A program made the position numbers and the translations under genes. The notes under the pieces are model-generated. The model was not told the DNA's origin and did not search any database. It saw nothing but the letters and a program-made list of their open reading frames with translations. DNA of 64,000 nucleotides. Origin: Streptomyces sioyaensis (GTDB lineage Bacteria; Actinomycetota; Actinomycetes; Streptomycetales; Streptomycetaceae). Location of the stretch: positions 111,363-175,362 of the forward strand of contig NZ_SDIF01000001.1 in the NCBI RefSeq assembly GCF_004122735.1, in the 5' to 3' direction. The stretch's first letter is position 1. Each line of letters starts with the position of its first letter. Shown piece after piece: positions 1-11,112 of the stretch.

Positions 1-594
1 GACATTGACCGGCAGGGAGTCCATCGCCTCGAACATCCGGGCCACGTGCCAGGCGCCGGGGGTGATCGTGGTGGCCTTGCTGCCTTCGGCGGGGCCGGTA
101 CCGCCGCCGATCATCGTCGTGACGCCGGAGGCGAGGGCCTCGTCCGCCTGCTGGGGGCAGATGAAGTGGACGTGGGTGTCGATGGCGCCGGCCGTCAGGA
201 TCTTGCCGTTGCCGGCGATGATCTCGGTCTCGGGTCCGATGACCAGGTCGGGGTGGACGCCGTCCATGGTGTCGGGGTTGCCGGCCTTGCCCAGGGCGGT
301 GATCCGCCCGTCGCGGATGCCGACGTCGGCCTTGACGATGCCCCAGTGGTCCAGCACGACCACGCCGGTGATCACGGTGTCGGGGGTGCCCTCGGCGCGG
401 GTGGCGCGGGACTGCCCCATCGATTCGCGGATCACCTTGCCGCCGCCGAAGACGGCCTCGTCACCGGCCCGGCCGGGCCCGCCCGAGCGGTCCTCGGTGA
501 TCTCGATGACCAGGTCGGTGTCGGCGAGCCGGATCCGGTCGCCGGCGGTGGGGCCAAAGAGGTCTGCGTACGCCTGACGGGTCAGCTCAGCCAT
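1..594 (-). CDS. ureC: Urease alpha subunit UreC, N-terminal part (cut by window edge)
   Basis: This is the catalytic subunit of urease, a cytosolic nickel enzyme that hydrolyses urea to ammonia and carbamate. Only the first 198 codons are inside the window. The protein opens with [20 protein letters not shown], as UreC proteins do, and carries HVHFICPQ, whose two histidines (about residues 141 and 143) are known nickel ligands of the family. The nickel-bridging carbamylated lysine and the active-site flap lie beyond the edge. The ATG overlaps the end of ureB by 8 bases, so translation is probably coupled. It is the last visible gene of a ureA-ureB-ureC operon; accessory genes would be expected further left. 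The identification is very safe. Confidence 0.97.
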   Translation of the reverse strand, partial: MAELTRQAYADLFGPTAGDRIRLADTDLVIEITEDRSGGPGRAGDEAVFGGGKVIRESMGQSRATRAEGTPDTVITGVVVLDHWGIVKADVGIRDGRITALGKAGNPDTMDGVHPDLVIGPETEIIAGNGKILTAGAIDTHVHFICPQQADEALASGVTTMIGGGTGPAEGSKATTITPGAWHVARMFEAMDSLPVNV

Positions 595-898
595 CGAGAG
601 TGCCTCCGGTCTCCCCGCGCAGTCCTTCGACGATCCGCTTGCCCCCGAGGGGTACGAGTTCGATCTCGGTGGGGATGCCGGGCTCGAAGCGCACGGCGGA
701 GCCGGCCGCGACGTTCAGCCGCTTGCCGTGCGCGGCCGCGCGGTCGAATTCCAGGCCGGGATTGGCCTCGGCGAAGTGGTAGTGGGAGCCGACCTGCACG
801 GGGCGGTCGGCGGCGTTGAGGACGGTCATACGCGTGCGGGGGAGGCCTTCGTTGAGGCGTACCGGCTCGTCGGCGTGGAGAATCTGTCCCGGGATCAT
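587..898 (-). CDS. ureB: Urease beta subunit UreB
   Basis: UreB is a small structural subunit of urease that packs against the catalytic subunit. The 103-residue product starts [18 protein letters not shown] and has the family hallmarks [21 protein letters not shown] and [17 protein letters not shown]. The length is normal for a bacterial beta subunit that is not fused to gamma. It starts 17 bases after ureA ends and overlaps ureC by 8 bases, which fits one polycistronic transcript and equal subunit production. No unusual features are seen. Confidence 0.97.
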   Translation of the reverse strand: MIPGQILHADEPVRLNEGLPRTRMTVLNAADRPVQVGSHYHFAEANPGLEFDRAAAHGKRLNVAAGSAVRFEPGIPTEIELVPLGGKRIVEGLRGETGGTLDG

Positions 899-915
899 CT
901 TCGGTACTCCCGCGG

Positions 916-2697
<1,782 letters not shown>

Positions 2698-2736
2698 GCC
2701 GCCCGCACCATCGCGCGGTCAGCTCCGGCTGACCCC

Positions 2737-3051
2737 TCAGTGCCCGCGACCCGGCCGCCGATCCCCGGCGGCCGGGTCGCGGTGTTCCGCGGCGATCCCG
2801 AACCGCCGCCGTTCGCCCGGAGCGGACGGGAGCGGCCGCACGGCCGAGACCGTGCTGATCACCTGCTCCTCTTCCGTGTCCTTCTCGCGCCGCCCCAGCT
2901 CTTCGAGAAGCTGCAGGTCAGCGGCGGACACCAGGGCCACCAGCGGCTTGCCGTGGCGGGTGACGACCACCCGCTCGCTGCCGTAGACGACTCGGTTGAT
3001 CAGATCCGCCAGCTCCGCCCGGGCTTGCGTCACCGGAATTTCGTAGGCCAT
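2737..3051 (-). CDS. Phd/YefM-family antitoxin, no adjacent toxin
   Basis: The 104-residue protein begins MAYEIPVTQARAELADLINR and continues with VVVTRHGKPLVALVSAADL, the standard Phd/YefM DNA-binding and dimerisation fold. Members normally neutralise a RelE/YoeB or Doc toxin and repress their own operon. No toxin gene lies on either side: downstream is the aminopeptidase terminator, upstream only degraded sequence. It may be an orphan antitoxin or a solitary regulator. The C-terminal 35 residues are arginine/glycine/proline rich and partly encoded by the terminator hairpin, so they look non-conserved. A GGAG element sits immediately before the ATG. Confidence 0.85.
   Translation of the reverse strand: MAYEIPVTQARAELADLINRVVYGSERVVVTRHGKPLVALVSAADLQLLEELGRREKDTEEEQVISTVSAVRPLPSAPGERRRFGIAAEHRDPAAGDRRPGRGH
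2744..2782. terminator. Strong hairpin between convergent genes, inside the antitoxin 3' end
   Basis: A 17-bp perfect stem with a 5-base loop (ATCCC) lies just after the aminopeptidase gene. It can work as a terminator for that gene. The same DNA encodes the last residues of the antitoxin-like gene on the other strand, whose tail (about DRRPGRGH) is therefore probably dictated by the hairpin. No T-run follows, which is usual in Streptomyces. Confidence 0.75.
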
Positions 3052-3662
3052 GCTCCTAGCCTATGTAATGTTCACCTGGTCCACCGTGATCCGTGGCGAC
3101 AGCGAATGTCCAGGTCAGAGGTCCCCGTGCGCTCCCGCGCGCTCTCGTTTGTGAGAGATGTGTGAGACGAAGATTCTTCTGGTCACACTGACACCCCGGC
3201 GGGTCTCCGGTGCGGCGGGACACCCCGCTCCACCGGCCCCGCTCGGAGCTCCGGCCCGGCGGCTGCTTGCCCGTCGACGTACCGGAGGCTGAGCGGATCT
3301 CTGCCCAGCTTCCACATCGGCAAGCCGTGGTAAGTACCACGCGCGGCGGCGTGATCCCGGCGGTTGGGCTCGCCCATCGTCTCGGGATCCGCGACGTGCG
3401 GACCGTCGGGATCACCCGCACCACCAGCGCCAGTATCGATGCCGAAGCGGCGCGCCCCTCGCCCACACGGCGGACGTGATCCGCGCCCGCGACCCCGCCC
3501 GGCCGCTCAAGGCGTCGACGGTCACACCGATCCGCCCTCCGGTTTTCGCATCGCTGCCGCGCCCGGGTCAGACGAGATGGAGGTGGTCAGCGGTTGATGG
3601 CTGCGGCGCCCTCTTCCTCGTACGTCTCGGCCGAGGGGACGGGCCTTGGACACCGGCCCGGG
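3052..3662. other. Gap with no recognisable gene
   Basis: Several overlapping open frames exist on both strands, but none shows a protein family I recognise, a good ribosome binding site or a convincing codon pattern. The position next to a decayed transposase suggests remnant DNA from an insertion event. The first 60 bases must include the promoter of the antitoxin gene. Confidence 0.5.
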
Positions 3663-4150
3663 TTACGTCATCGGCGTCACGCCGACCTCCTCCCTACGTA
3701 ACCACTCACAGCGTGCGACCTCGCGTCGCACCCCCAATCTGGCAGTTCTCGGTACGGCCCGCCGTACCGAGAACTGCCGCTGCACACCGGCAGAAGTGAC
3801 GCCCTTCTTCAGGAAACCGGTGTCATCGACGATCGGAACCCTGTCCGGGGCGCCAAGCCGCTCGGCGACGTACTGCTGCAGATCGTCCCGGACCGCTTCA
3901 GCGTCCCAGGAGGCGCCGTTCAACAGCTGCTGGAAGCCGGCCGGCCCGCGGTGACCTGCATACTCGGCCGGCTGCCAGCCATTCTTCCGCTCCACCGGAG
4001 CCAGCAGACCGCGCACGTAGTCCCGCATCCGCCACCGCAGAACCACCCGCGAGAACCGGCGCGCCACACGCGCGAAGGCCGACTCCAACTCCCCACGCAC
4101 AAGTCAGCTTCATCCATCCCCACCATGCTCGGAACAACAAAGCCGACCAG
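3663..4150 (-). pseudogene. Decayed IS701-type transposase, 5' part with two frameshifts
   Basis: Joining frames gives a recognisable DDE transposase of the IS701 group common in Streptomyces: a start like MVGMDEADLCVG in one frame, then ELESAFARVARRFSRVVLRW, VERKNGWQPAEYAGHRGPAG, FQQLLNGASWDAEAVRDDLQ and VPIVDDTGFLKKGVTSAGVQ in a second frame, then GTAGRTENCQIGV in a third. The frame changes near 4093 (a run of four G where the family has five, from memory) and near 3745. After this point similarity fades, so the catalytic C-terminal two thirds are missing. No terminal inverted repeats were found. It cannot make an active transposase. Confidence 0.8.
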
Positions 4151-4177
4151 CTCAGGCAACGATTTCTCACTGGAGTA

Positions 4178-4924
4178 CTAACGGACCGGAGGGCTGGCTG
4201 CCCATGCGAGGGCGTCATTGAGTTCGTCGTATGCGAACCGCCGCACTTCGGCTCGGACGAAGTGATTCGCAAGCTGGGGTACCAGGGCGGCGACCTTACT
4301 GTCAGCCGCCAGTGCGATCTTCCTGACCTTCCGGTGGTGGTCGCGAATGAACCGCACATGACGGATCAAGCCCCCGATATTCTCCCATCCGGGGAACTCA
4401 CGCGCATGGATCACGACGCCGGCCAATTCGGTGTGCGTCCCGAGCCAGCTGTCCACGGTCAAGGCGACGGCATCGAAATCCTGTGCACGCAGGGGCTGTT
4501 CGACCTCGACCACGAGCACGCCGGATTCGGTCAGCCGGTGGGAGATGCCAGGGCCCTCGGGAAGCGACGCCAGCCAGCGCAGGGCCTCGTCACGCTCCTG
4601 GCTTCCGAAGACGCGCACAGGACAAGCCATCAGAAAGCTTGCCAACCGGGTCGACTCACGGACCCAGCGCACATCACTGACGACCGCACACCCCTCGAAC
4701 AGTCTCATGGCACCCATGCCGACCTTGAGGTCCTCCCAGGCGGCTGCGGGGGTGAGGGACGTGAACTCGGGACCGATCTCGCACAGGATCCGAATGCGGC
4801 GGCCTTCCCTCCGAGCATCCTCGATGAGTGGCTCGACCACCGTCTGGTAGTCGTTCTTCGACACGGCCCCGATCGCCTTTACCGCGTCGACGCCGGCGGG
4901 TGCGTCCGTGGCTCTCTCCAGCAT
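4178..4924 (-). CDS. Protein with two SpoIIAA-like (STAS-related) domains
   Basis: The 248-residue protein appears to hold two copies of the SpoIIAA-like fold. The first spans about residues 20-125 (containing RRIRILCEIGPEF and FEGCAVVSDVRWV). The second spans about 135-245 (containing VLVVEVEQPL, DAVALTVDSWLG, GVVIHAREFPGWENI and HFVRAEVRRFAYDELNDAL). Single-domain members are common in bacteria and are of unknown function; they are often induced by stress. The chosen ATG is preceded by GGAGAGGGA, while an upstream in-frame start is not. The gene stands alone, tail-to-tail with the transposase remnant. The role cannot be stated from sequence. Confidence 0.75.
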   Translation of the reverse strand: MLERATDAPAGVDAVKAIGAVSKNDYQTVVEPLIEDARREGRRIRILCEIGPEFTSLTPAAAWEDLKVGMGAMRLFEGCAVVSDVRWVRESTRLASFLMACPVRVFGSQERDEALRWLASLPEGPGISHRLTESGVLVVEVEQPLRAQDFDAVALTVDSWLGTHTELAGVVIHAREFPGWENIGGLIRHVRFIRDHHRKVRKIALAADSKVAALVPQLANHFVRAEVRRFAYDELNDALAWAASPPVR

Positions 4925-5505
4925 GTCGTTCCCTCTCCGCGCACAGTGCGCCGTGCGGCCCGAGCGGAGGCCAACACAGGGCCCAGCGCGACTCGGGTTC
5001 AATTTTTACGTCCGGCCGGAGCCCAGGCTTCGGGCCTGTCCGTCGTACCCGCCCGGGTCCGGGCCGGGGATTCCGTCAACCGTTGCCCGGGCCTCCCGCG
5101 TCGGTCGGCGAGGGCCCGGAAGGCATCGGAAGGGTCGGCAAGTCGGACGGGAGCCATGCCCTCATCGTCACGGCGGTCGCTGAAGGGCGCATCCGGGGTC
5201 GGTTCCGAGGCGTGGCGACCGGCCTCAGCGCTCACACCCGTTCGGAGTAGGGCACGTCCTCGACCGTCGTGTGCCGGCGCGCCCGCGCTCCCCGTTGCGT
5301 CCGAGCCTGTACGGCCACGACCGGAGCGCTCATCAATCCGGAGACGTTCACCGACCCGCACGTCCGCCGATTTCGGCCACGGCGTCCAGCCGATGCCGGG
5401 GCAGCCGCGCCCAGGGCGGGATCCGCGCCCAGGACGGAATCCCGCCCCGCTCATGCGAGCCGCGGCAGCGGCCGCCGAGTGTGGTCAAGGCCATGCGCCC
5501 TTCCC
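4925..5505. other. Gap with no recognisable gene
   Basis: The long open frames in this 580-base stretch are typical GC-rich shadows without recognisable products. The stretch separates the SpoIIAA-like gene from the end of the acyl-CoA operon. I see no strong terminator, although one would be expected after the ACP gene. Confidence 0.5.
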
Positions 5506-5760
5506 TCATGACCCGTCAGCCGTGCGAGCGACGAGGAAGTCTGCGCTGTCCGCCAGCGTGGTGAGGTGCGCGGTGTCCTCGTCCTCGATCCGGAATCCGG
5601 TGCGTCGGCCGAGGATCTCGATGAAGCTGAGGAAGTCGAGCGAGTCGATTTCGAGAGCCTCCCGGAACTTGTCATCGGGCCCCAGGGCCGTGACGTCGGC
5701 GTCCGGGACGACCTCGGCCAGCGATTCCTTCACCATGTCCAGTGCTTCGTCGCGCTTCAT
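5506..5760 (-). CDS. Acyl carrier protein
   Basis: This is an 84-residue free-standing acyl carrier protein. Its phosphopantetheine attachment site is S40 in the motif EIDSLDFLSFIEIL, and the helix pattern and acidic character fit the family. It would carry acyl groups as thioesters in the cytosol. Its start overlaps the stop of the E2 gene by ATGA, so it is the last gene of the acyl-CoA ligase/E1/E2 operon. That neighbourhood is unusual, because pyruvate-dehydrogenase-type complexes normally deliver acyl groups to free CoA. No ketosynthase or other fatty-acid or polyketide gene is nearby. The family call is secure; the acyl group it carries is unknown. Confidence 0.92.
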   Translation of the reverse strand: MKRDEALDMVKESLAEVVPDADVTALGPDDKFREALEIDSLDFLSFIEILGRRTGFRIEDEDTAHLTTLADSADFLVARTADGS

Positions 5761-7157
5761 ATCTCCTCCGGGCTCTGCAAGAAGCGGTCAACCGCAGTGA
5801 GATAGCGGGCTCCGACAGCCCCATCAGTGGCCCGGTGATCCGCCGACAGGGTGGCCGTGACCACCGGCCGCACGCCGAGGAGGCCATCGACCGCCCAGGG
5901 CCGTTCGACAACCCTTCCGAAGCCCACCAGAGCCACCTGTGGCGGGTAGATCACACCAAGAACGGATTCCACCCCCTGGTCGCCCAGGTTGGTGACCGTG
6001 ATGGTGGCGTCGGACACCTCGGAGCCCCGCAGTCTGCCCGTACGGGCACGGTGGACCAGGTCCTTCAAGCCGGCCATCAGCTGGGGGAGTTCGAGAGTAT
6101 CGGCGTCGTGCAGGGCGGGGGCGACGAGTCCACCGCCGCGCAGGGACACGGCCACCCCCAGGTGTACTCCCCGGCCCGCGCTGAATCCGTCATCGGTCCA
6201 GAAGCCGTTCAGTGCGGGGACCTCTCGCGCCGCCCGGGCCGCGGCCTTGAGCAACAGGGCCGCGGGAAGCAGCCGTGCACCGGGTGGACAGTGGCGGTTG
6301 TACTCGTGCATCCAGTCCATCGCGGCGGTCAGGTCGACGGTCGTGGACAGGTAGTAGTGCGGGATCTCGCGGTTTGCACGAGCCATCAGGCCTGCGATGG
6401 CCTCGCGCATCCCTGCCGGCCGGCGCTCCGCAGAGGGACTGGCAGCAGCCGCACCGCTGCTCTCCTGCTCGGCAGGCGCTGTTGGGCCGGGGGCTGCCTG
6501 GCGAACGTCCGCCGCGCGAACGGCGCCGTCCCTGCCGGTACCGGTCACTCCGGAGAGGTCGACGCCCAGCTCACCGGCCAGTCGTCGGGCCAGGGGGGTG
6601 ATGCGGGCGGGCAACCGCCGTGCCGCAGCCGCCCGCTCGACGTCGGCTCGGGTGACACGTTTTCCGGGCCCGGATCCGTGAACGGCGTCCAGGTCGACTC
6701 CGGCCTGCTCCGCCAGATGCCGGATCAAGGGGCCCTCGTCGCCGCGGACGCCGTCGTTGACGCCGGCCGGAGCCGGGACCGGCTCCTTCGCGGGGCCCGG
6801 CGCCGGCTGGGCGGCCGGTCGCCGCTCCTGGGCCTCCCGTTCCTCCGGTCGCGCCTCGTCACCCCTCCGGCGCTTCTTGGGTTTGTCGGGCTTCTCCCGC
6901 TCTTTCGGCGCCCCGGGCTCCCCCGCCGGCTCGATCAGCGCGAGCGCGGCGCCCACCGGGACCGTCGTCCCCGGGTCGACGAGAAGCTTCCCCACCGTGC
7001 CCGTCTCAAAGCACTCCACCTCGATCGTGGACTTCGCGGTCTCGACGACCGCGACCGCATCCCCTTTGCGCACCCGGTCGCCGGCGCGCACCAACCACTC
7101 CTGCAACGTGCCCTCGTCCATGTCGGCACCCAGCGACGGCATCGTGAACTCGGCCAT
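5757..7157 (-). CDS. 2-oxoacid dehydrogenase E2 (dihydrolipoyl acyltransferase) with two subunit-binding domains
   Basis: E2 moves the acyl group from lipoate to an acceptor thiol, normally CoA. Residues 1-78 are a lipoyl domain with lipoyl-lysine K42 (ETAKST). A charged linker follows. Two peripheral subunit-binding domains then appear in tandem, about 141-177 (PLIRHLAEQAGVDLDAVHGSG) and 186-221 (ITPLARRLAGELGVDLSGVT); one is usual. The catalytic domain runs from about 243 to 466 and keeps the H441-x3-D445-G motif (DHRATDG). The ATG used lies 2 bases after the E1 beta stop; an upstream extension would overlap that gene and lacks family similarity. The E2 stop overlaps the ACP start. No E3 gene is in the window. 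Confidence 0.93.
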   Translation of the reverse strand: MAEFTMPSLGADMDEGTLQEWLVRAGDRVRKGDAVAVVETAKSTIEVECFETGTVGKLLVDPGTTVPVGAALALIEPAGEPGAPKEREKPDKPKKRRRGDEARPEEREAQERRPAAQPAPGPAKEPVPAPAGVNDGVRGDEGPLIRHLAEQAGVDLDAVHGSGPGKRVTRADVERAAAARRLPARITPLARRLAGELGVDLSGVTGTGRDGAVRAADVRQAAPGPTAPAEQESSGAAAASPSAERRPAGMREAIAGLMARANREIPHYYLSTTVDLTAAMDWMHEYNRHCPPGARLLPAALLLKAAARAAREVPALNGFWTDDGFSAGRGVHLGVAVSLRGGGLVAPALHDADTLELPQLMAGLKDLVHRARTGRLRGSEVSDATITVTNLGDQGVESVLGVIYPPQVALVGFGRVVERPWAVDGLLGVRPVVTATLSADHRATDGAVGARYLTAVDRFLQSPEEI

Positions 7158-7159
7158 CG

Positions 7160-8155
7160 TCAGTCCACCGCCCGGTGCGCAGCTGCGACGATGTCGGCGG
7201 TCCGCGGCAGCGCCGCCTGTTCCAGCAGACGCGCGTACGGGATCGGCACTTCCGCGCTGCACACCCGCTCGACCGGCGCGTCCAGCTCATAGAGCGAGCG
7301 TTCGGCGATCCGCGCCGATACCTCGGCGGCCAGGCTGCCGGAGCGCCACGCCTCATCGACGATCACTGCGCGGTGTGTCCGCGCCACCGAGGCGTCGATG
7401 GTCTCGTCATCGAGTGGCCGCAGCGTACGCAGGTCGACGACCTCGGCACTGATGTCGTCGGCCGCCAGCTCGTCCGCCGCCGCGAGCGCCTTCGGCAGCG
7501 AACCGCCGTATGTGATCAGGGAGATGTCGGTGCCGCGCCTGCGGACCGCAGCGCGATCCAGGTCTACCGGGGAGCTGAGCGGGGCCAGTTCACCTGCGGT
7601 GTTGTAGAGACTGCCGTGTTCGAAGATCAGCACCGGGTCGGGGTCGGCCAGCGCCGGAGCCAGCATGTGGCGGGCGTCCCCGATGGTCGCCGGAGCGAGC
7701 ACCCGGATGCCGGGGATGTGTGCGTACCAGCCTTCAAGGCTGTGGGAGTGCTGGGCGGCGAGCTGCCGGCCCGCGCCCGTCGTCATCCGGATCACGAGTG
7801 GAACGGGCAGTTGGCCGCCCGACATGTGCAGCAGCGTGGCGGCGTTGTTGAGGATCTGGTCGAGGGCGAGCAGGCTGGAGTTGACGGTCATGATCTCGAC
7901 GATGGGCCGGAGCCCGGACAGTGCCGCGCCTATGCCCGCGCCCACGAACGCGGACTCCGACAGTGGCGCGTCGCGGATCCGCTCCGGCCCGAACTCCTCC
8001 AGCAGGCCGAGGCTCACGCCGAAGCAGCCGCCATACCGGCCCACGTCCTCGCCCATCAGAAAGACCCGGTCGTCGGCGCGAAGCGCCTCGCGCATGGCCT
8101 CGCGCATCGCTTCCCGGTATGTCGTCTTCCGCTCGTCCGCCCGGCCGGTGCCCAT
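7160..8155 (-). CDS. 2-oxoacid dehydrogenase E1 beta subunit
   Basis: The beta half of the thiamine-diphosphate-dependent E1 enzyme decarboxylates a 2-oxoacid and passes the acyl group to E2-bound lipoate. The 331-residue product has the normal length and the expected blocks: [60 protein letters not shown], and the C-terminal transketolase-like domain with [13 protein letters not shown] and [15 protein letters not shown]. It starts 2 bases after the alpha subunit ends and is followed at 2 bases by E2. The substrate could be pyruvate, acetoin or a branched-chain oxoacid; sequence alone does not settle it, but the alpha subunit favours pyruvate or acetoin. Confidence 0.93.
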   Translation of the reverse strand: MGTGRADERKTTYREAMREAMREALRADDRVFLMGEDVGRYGGCFGVSLGLLEEFGPERIRDAPLSESAFVGAGIGAALSGLRPIVEIMTVNSSLLALDQILNNAATLLHMSGGQLPVPLVIRMTTGAGRQLAAQHSHSLEGWYAHIPGIRVLAPATIGDARHMLAPALADPDPVLIFEHGSLYNTAGELAPLSSPVDLDRAAVRRRGTDISLITYGGSLPKALAAADELAADDISAEVVDLRTLRPLDDETIDASVARTHRAVIVDEAWRSGSLAAEVSARIAERSLYELDAPVERVCSAEVPIPYARLLEQAALPRTADIVAAAHRAVD

Positions 8156-8157
8156 GG

Positions 8158-9261
8158 TCAGGTCACCTCCGTGGAACGACTGGTGACGTGGCGCAGCAGG
8201 TCCTCGACCGACTCCTCAGGTGCCTGCTCGGCAGCCTCCACGGCGGCGTCGATCTCCTCGGTGATCCGGCGCTCGATCCCGGTGAGCTCCTTCTCGCCCA
8301 GCTCACCGTCCTCACGGGTACGGTCCATGAGCCGCGTGACCGGATCCCCGGCCTTCCACTGCTCCACCTCCGTCTTGTCGCGGTAGCGGTCCGGGTCGTA
8401 CATGGAGTGGGCTCGGAAGCGGTAGGTGCGCATTTCGAGGAAGCGCGGTCCCCCGCCGCCCCGAATGCTCTCAGCGGCCCGGCGCGCGGCACGCTCCACG
8501 GCCTCGACATCCATGCCGTCCACCGCCCATGCCGCCATGCCGTACGAGGCGGCGCGCAGAGCCAGGTCGGTCTGCGCCTCATGGCGTTCGATAGCGGTGC
8601 CCATGGCGTACAGGTTGTTCTCGCAAACGAGCAGCAGCGGCAGGTTCCATAGGGCAGCCAGATTCGCCGTCTCGTGGAACTCCCCTTCCGCGTAGGCACC
8701 ATCACCGAAGAAACAGCAGGTGACACGGGGCTGGCCGCGCATGCGATCGGCGAGCGCGAGCCCGGCGGCCAGCGGGAGCCCGCCGGCGACGATCGCGTTG
8801 CCGCCGTAGAAGCGGCGGCCGGCATCGAAGAGGTGCATGGATCCGCCACGGCCCCCGCTGCATCCGGTCGTCTTGCCGTACATCTCGGCCATCACGGCCT
8901 CGGCCGGGATACCGCGGGCGAGCGCGTGTCCGTGCTCGCGGTACGTGGCAACCACCGCGTCCTCGGATGTCAGTGCTTCGTTGACGCCGACGGCGACGGC
9001 TTCCTCCCCGATGTAGAGATGGACGAAGCCGCGGATCTTCGCGGCGCTGTACAGCTCGACGCAGCGCTCCTCGAAGCGCCGGATGCGCAGCATGGCGTGC
9101 AGCAACTCGCGGCGGTGCTCGGTCCTCGGCCGGCCGGCGACAGGCTCCCGTTCGGACGCCGCCGCAGCCGACGTCGCGGTGGTCCGGCCCGTGCTCGCCG
9201 TGCTGGCCCCCTGCGTGGAGGGGGAGGCCTTCCGCTTGCGGGTACCGCGGGCGGGGCTCAT
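8158..9261 (-). CDS. 2-oxoacid dehydrogenase E1 alpha subunit
   Basis: The alpha half of E1 binds thiamine diphosphate. The 367-residue product has a non-conserved Ser/Thr/Ala-rich start (residues 1-45) and then [35 protein letters not shown] and the cofactor motif [12 protein letters not shown] (G186) ending in ENN (214-216). [15 protein letters not shown] in the C-terminal part matches the phosphorylation-loop region of pyruvate dehydrogenase alpha subunits. The ATG overlaps the ligase stop by ATGA. A longer in-frame reading upstream runs through the ligase gene and is not credible. Together with the next gene it forms an alpha2beta2 E1. Confidence 0.93.
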   Translation of the reverse strand: MSPARGTRKRKASPSTQGASTASTGRTTATSAAAASEREPVAGRPRTEHRRELLHAMLRIRRFEERCVELYSAAKIRGFVHLYIGEEAVAVGVNEALTSEDAVVATYREHGHALARGIPAEAVMAEMYGKTTGCSGGRGGSMHLFDAGRRFYGGNAIVAGGLPLAAGLALADRMRGQPRVTCCFFGDGAYAEGEFHETANLAALWNLPLLLVCENNLYAMGTAIERHEAQTDLALRAASYGMAAWAVDGMDVEAVERAARRAAESIRGGGGPRFLEMRTYRFRAHSMYDPDRYRDKTEVEQWKAGDPVTRLMDRTREDGELGEKELTGIERRITEEIDAAVEAAEQAPEESVEDLLRHVTSRSTEVT

Positions 9262-11051
9262 GCCGGTCCCTCCAAGGTGGACAGGTCGCCGGTGGGCAGC
9301 CCGAGTTCGCGGGCGCGCAGCAGCCGGCGCATGACCTTTCCGCTGCGGGTCCTGGGCAAGTTCTGATCGAAGGCGATCTCCCGCGGCGCGACGGCGGGGC
9401 CCAGCCGACGGCGGGCGAAAGCCAGCAGCTCGCGCTTCATCGCCGGCGTCGGTTCGGTGCCGGGGCGCAGTGAGACGAACGCCTTGACGATGTTCCCGGC
9501 GACGGGATCGGGCCGTCCTATCACCCCGGCCTCGGCGACCGCCGGGTGTTCCATCAACGCGCTCTCCACTTCGAAGGGGCCGACCAGGTGCCCCGCCGAC
9601 TTGATGACGTCGTCGGCACGCCCGACGAACCAGAACCAGCCGTCTTCGTCCCGCCTGGCCAGGTCCCCGGTCAGGTACCAGCCGTCGGCGAACGCGGCCT
9701 CGTAACGCTCCTTGTCGTTCAAATAGCCGCGGAACATGGACGGCCAGCCGGGTCGCAGCGCCAACTCGCCCTCGACACCAGGCTTTTCCAGCACCGTCAC
9801 CTTGCCGTCGGTGATCAGCGCCCGTCCGTCCTCGCCGCGCTCCAGCACAGCCGCCTCGACACCCGGCAGCGGCCGCCCCATCGAGCCGGGCCGGATCTCG
9901 CAGGCGGCGAAGTTCGCGACCATGATGCAACCCGTCTCGGTCTGCCACCAGTTGTCGTGGACGGGTAGGCCCAGCACCTCCTGGCCCCAGACCACGGCCT
10001 CGGGGTTGAGGGGTTCGCCGACGGACGCGACGAAGCGCAGTGCCGAGAGGCCGTACGTGACAGGCAGGTCGTGGCGTTCTTGCCGGGGAGTGGTACGCAT
10101 GAGCATGCGCAGGGCCGTGGGCGCGGTGTACCAGACACTGACACGCTGCTCACCGAGGATCCGGTACCAGCGCCGGGCATCGTAGTCGCCCTCGTCGACC
10201 ACGAGTGTCACGCCATGGACGAGCGGAGCGATGATGCCGTACGACATGCCGGTGACCCAGCCGGGGTCGGCGGTGCACCAGTACACGTCCTCGGAGTGCA
10301 GATCGAGGGCGTATGCCGCCGTGGCGTGGTGAGCGACGACCGCTTCGTGCACGTGGATCGCGCCCTTGGGAGCACCGGTGGTACCGCTCGTGAAATGCAG
10401 CAGCGCCATGTCCTCGGGAGAGGTCGGCGGGATGGTGAACTGCTCGGGGGCCGCAGCGGTCAGCGCGTCGAACGAGAGGGTGCCGGGCAGTTCCCCGGAA
10501 CCGGGTCCGACGATGAGGACGTGCGCGAGACCGGGGAGCGACGGCCTGCGGTCCGCGACCTTGCGGCGGTAGAGAGAAGCTGTGGTGACCAGCACCCTGG
10601 CGTCGCCGAGCCTGAGGCGCTGCTCGACGGGGTCGGGGCCGAAAGCAGAGAACAGCGGACAGAGCACGCTCGCGTTCTTCAGCGTGCCCAGCACTGCCGT
10701 GTAGAGCTCCGGACACCGTCCGAGGAGGGTGAACACCACGTCGCCCCGACCGACGCCCAGCGACCGCAGCACGTTCGCGAAGCGGGCCGTCCGACGGGCC
10801 AGCTCGGCATAGGTGACGGTCGAGACGGTGTCGTCACGCCCGATGCACCGCAGCGCAACCTTGCCGCCGCGATCGGCGCCCGCGTGCCGGTCGACAGCCT
10901 CGTACGCCATGTTCAGCCCGCTGCCACCAGGCAGCCCGGCCAGCGCGGCACGCGCCCGCGACCAGGTGAAATCGGCGCGGGTCCGTTCGTAGTCGGCGAG
11001 ATTCGGCGTGACGCCCGGTGTGGCGTCCTTGCGGATCGTCTCCCAGGTCAT
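9258..11051 (-). CDS. AMP-forming acetate/acyl-CoA ligase (AcsA-like)
   Basis: The enzyme would activate acetate or another short acid with ATP and transfer it to CoA (or possibly ACP). The 597-residue protein has the ANL-family P-loop [10 protein letters not shown] (221-230), the [10 protein letters not shown] and [10 protein letters not shown] blocks, the [20 protein letters not shown] hinge region and the C-terminal [10 protein letters not shown] with K572. That lysine is the residue acetylated in related synthetases to switch them off. A GNAT/ADP-forming synthetase fusion 17 kb away is a plausible modifier. It is the first gene of the five-gene operon, with GGAAGGA before the ATG and a GGGCC-N4-GGCCC site 62 bases upstream. 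The size is shorter than classical Acs, closer to Bacillus AcsA. Confidence 0.92.
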   Translation of the reverse strand: MTWETIRKDATPGVTPNLADYERTRADFTWSRARAALAGLPGGSGLNMAYEAVDRHAGADRGGKVALRCIGRDDTVSTVTYAELARRTARFANVLRSLGVGRGDVVFTLLGRCPELYTAVLGTLKNASVLCPLFSAFGPDPVEQRLRLGDARVLVTTASLYRRKVADRRPSLPGLAHVLIVGPGSGELPGTLSFDALTAAAPEQFTIPPTSPEDMALLHFTSGTTGAPKGAIHVHEAVVAHHATAAYALDLHSEDVYWCTADPGWVTGMSYGIIAPLVHGVTLVVDEGDYDARRWYRILGEQRVSVWYTAPTALRMLMRTTPRQERHDLPVTYGLSALRFVASVGEPLNPEAVVWGQEVLGLPVHDNWWQTETGCIMVANFAACEIRPGSMGRPLPGVEAAVLERGEDGRALITDGKVTVLEKPGVEGELALRPGWPSMFRGYLNDKERYEAAFADGWYLTGDLARRDEDGWFWFVGRADDVIKSAGHLVGPFEVESALMEHPAVAEAGVIGRPDPVAGNIVKAFVSLRPGTEPTPAMKRELLAFARRRLGPAVAPREIAFDQNLPRTRSGKVMRRLLRARELGLPTGDLSTLEGPA

Positions 11052-11112
11052 AGCGATTCCTTCCGGAGCCTGCCGCTGATTCCAGAGTCGCGGACCCCGG
11101 CCTGGCTCGCAT

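Noticed and set aside
5..819. Two long plus-strand frames opposite ureC and ureB
   Set aside because: They are shadows of the urease genes, whose identity on the minus strand is certain.
3056..3466. A 136-codon minus-strand frame next to the antitoxin
   Set aside because: It shows low-complexity composition, no ribosome binding site and no recognisable family.
5742..7292. A 516-codon open frame on the plus strand opposite the E2 gene
   Set aside because: It is antisense to a clear E2 gene, has no family resemblance and is the usual by-product of GC-rich codon use.
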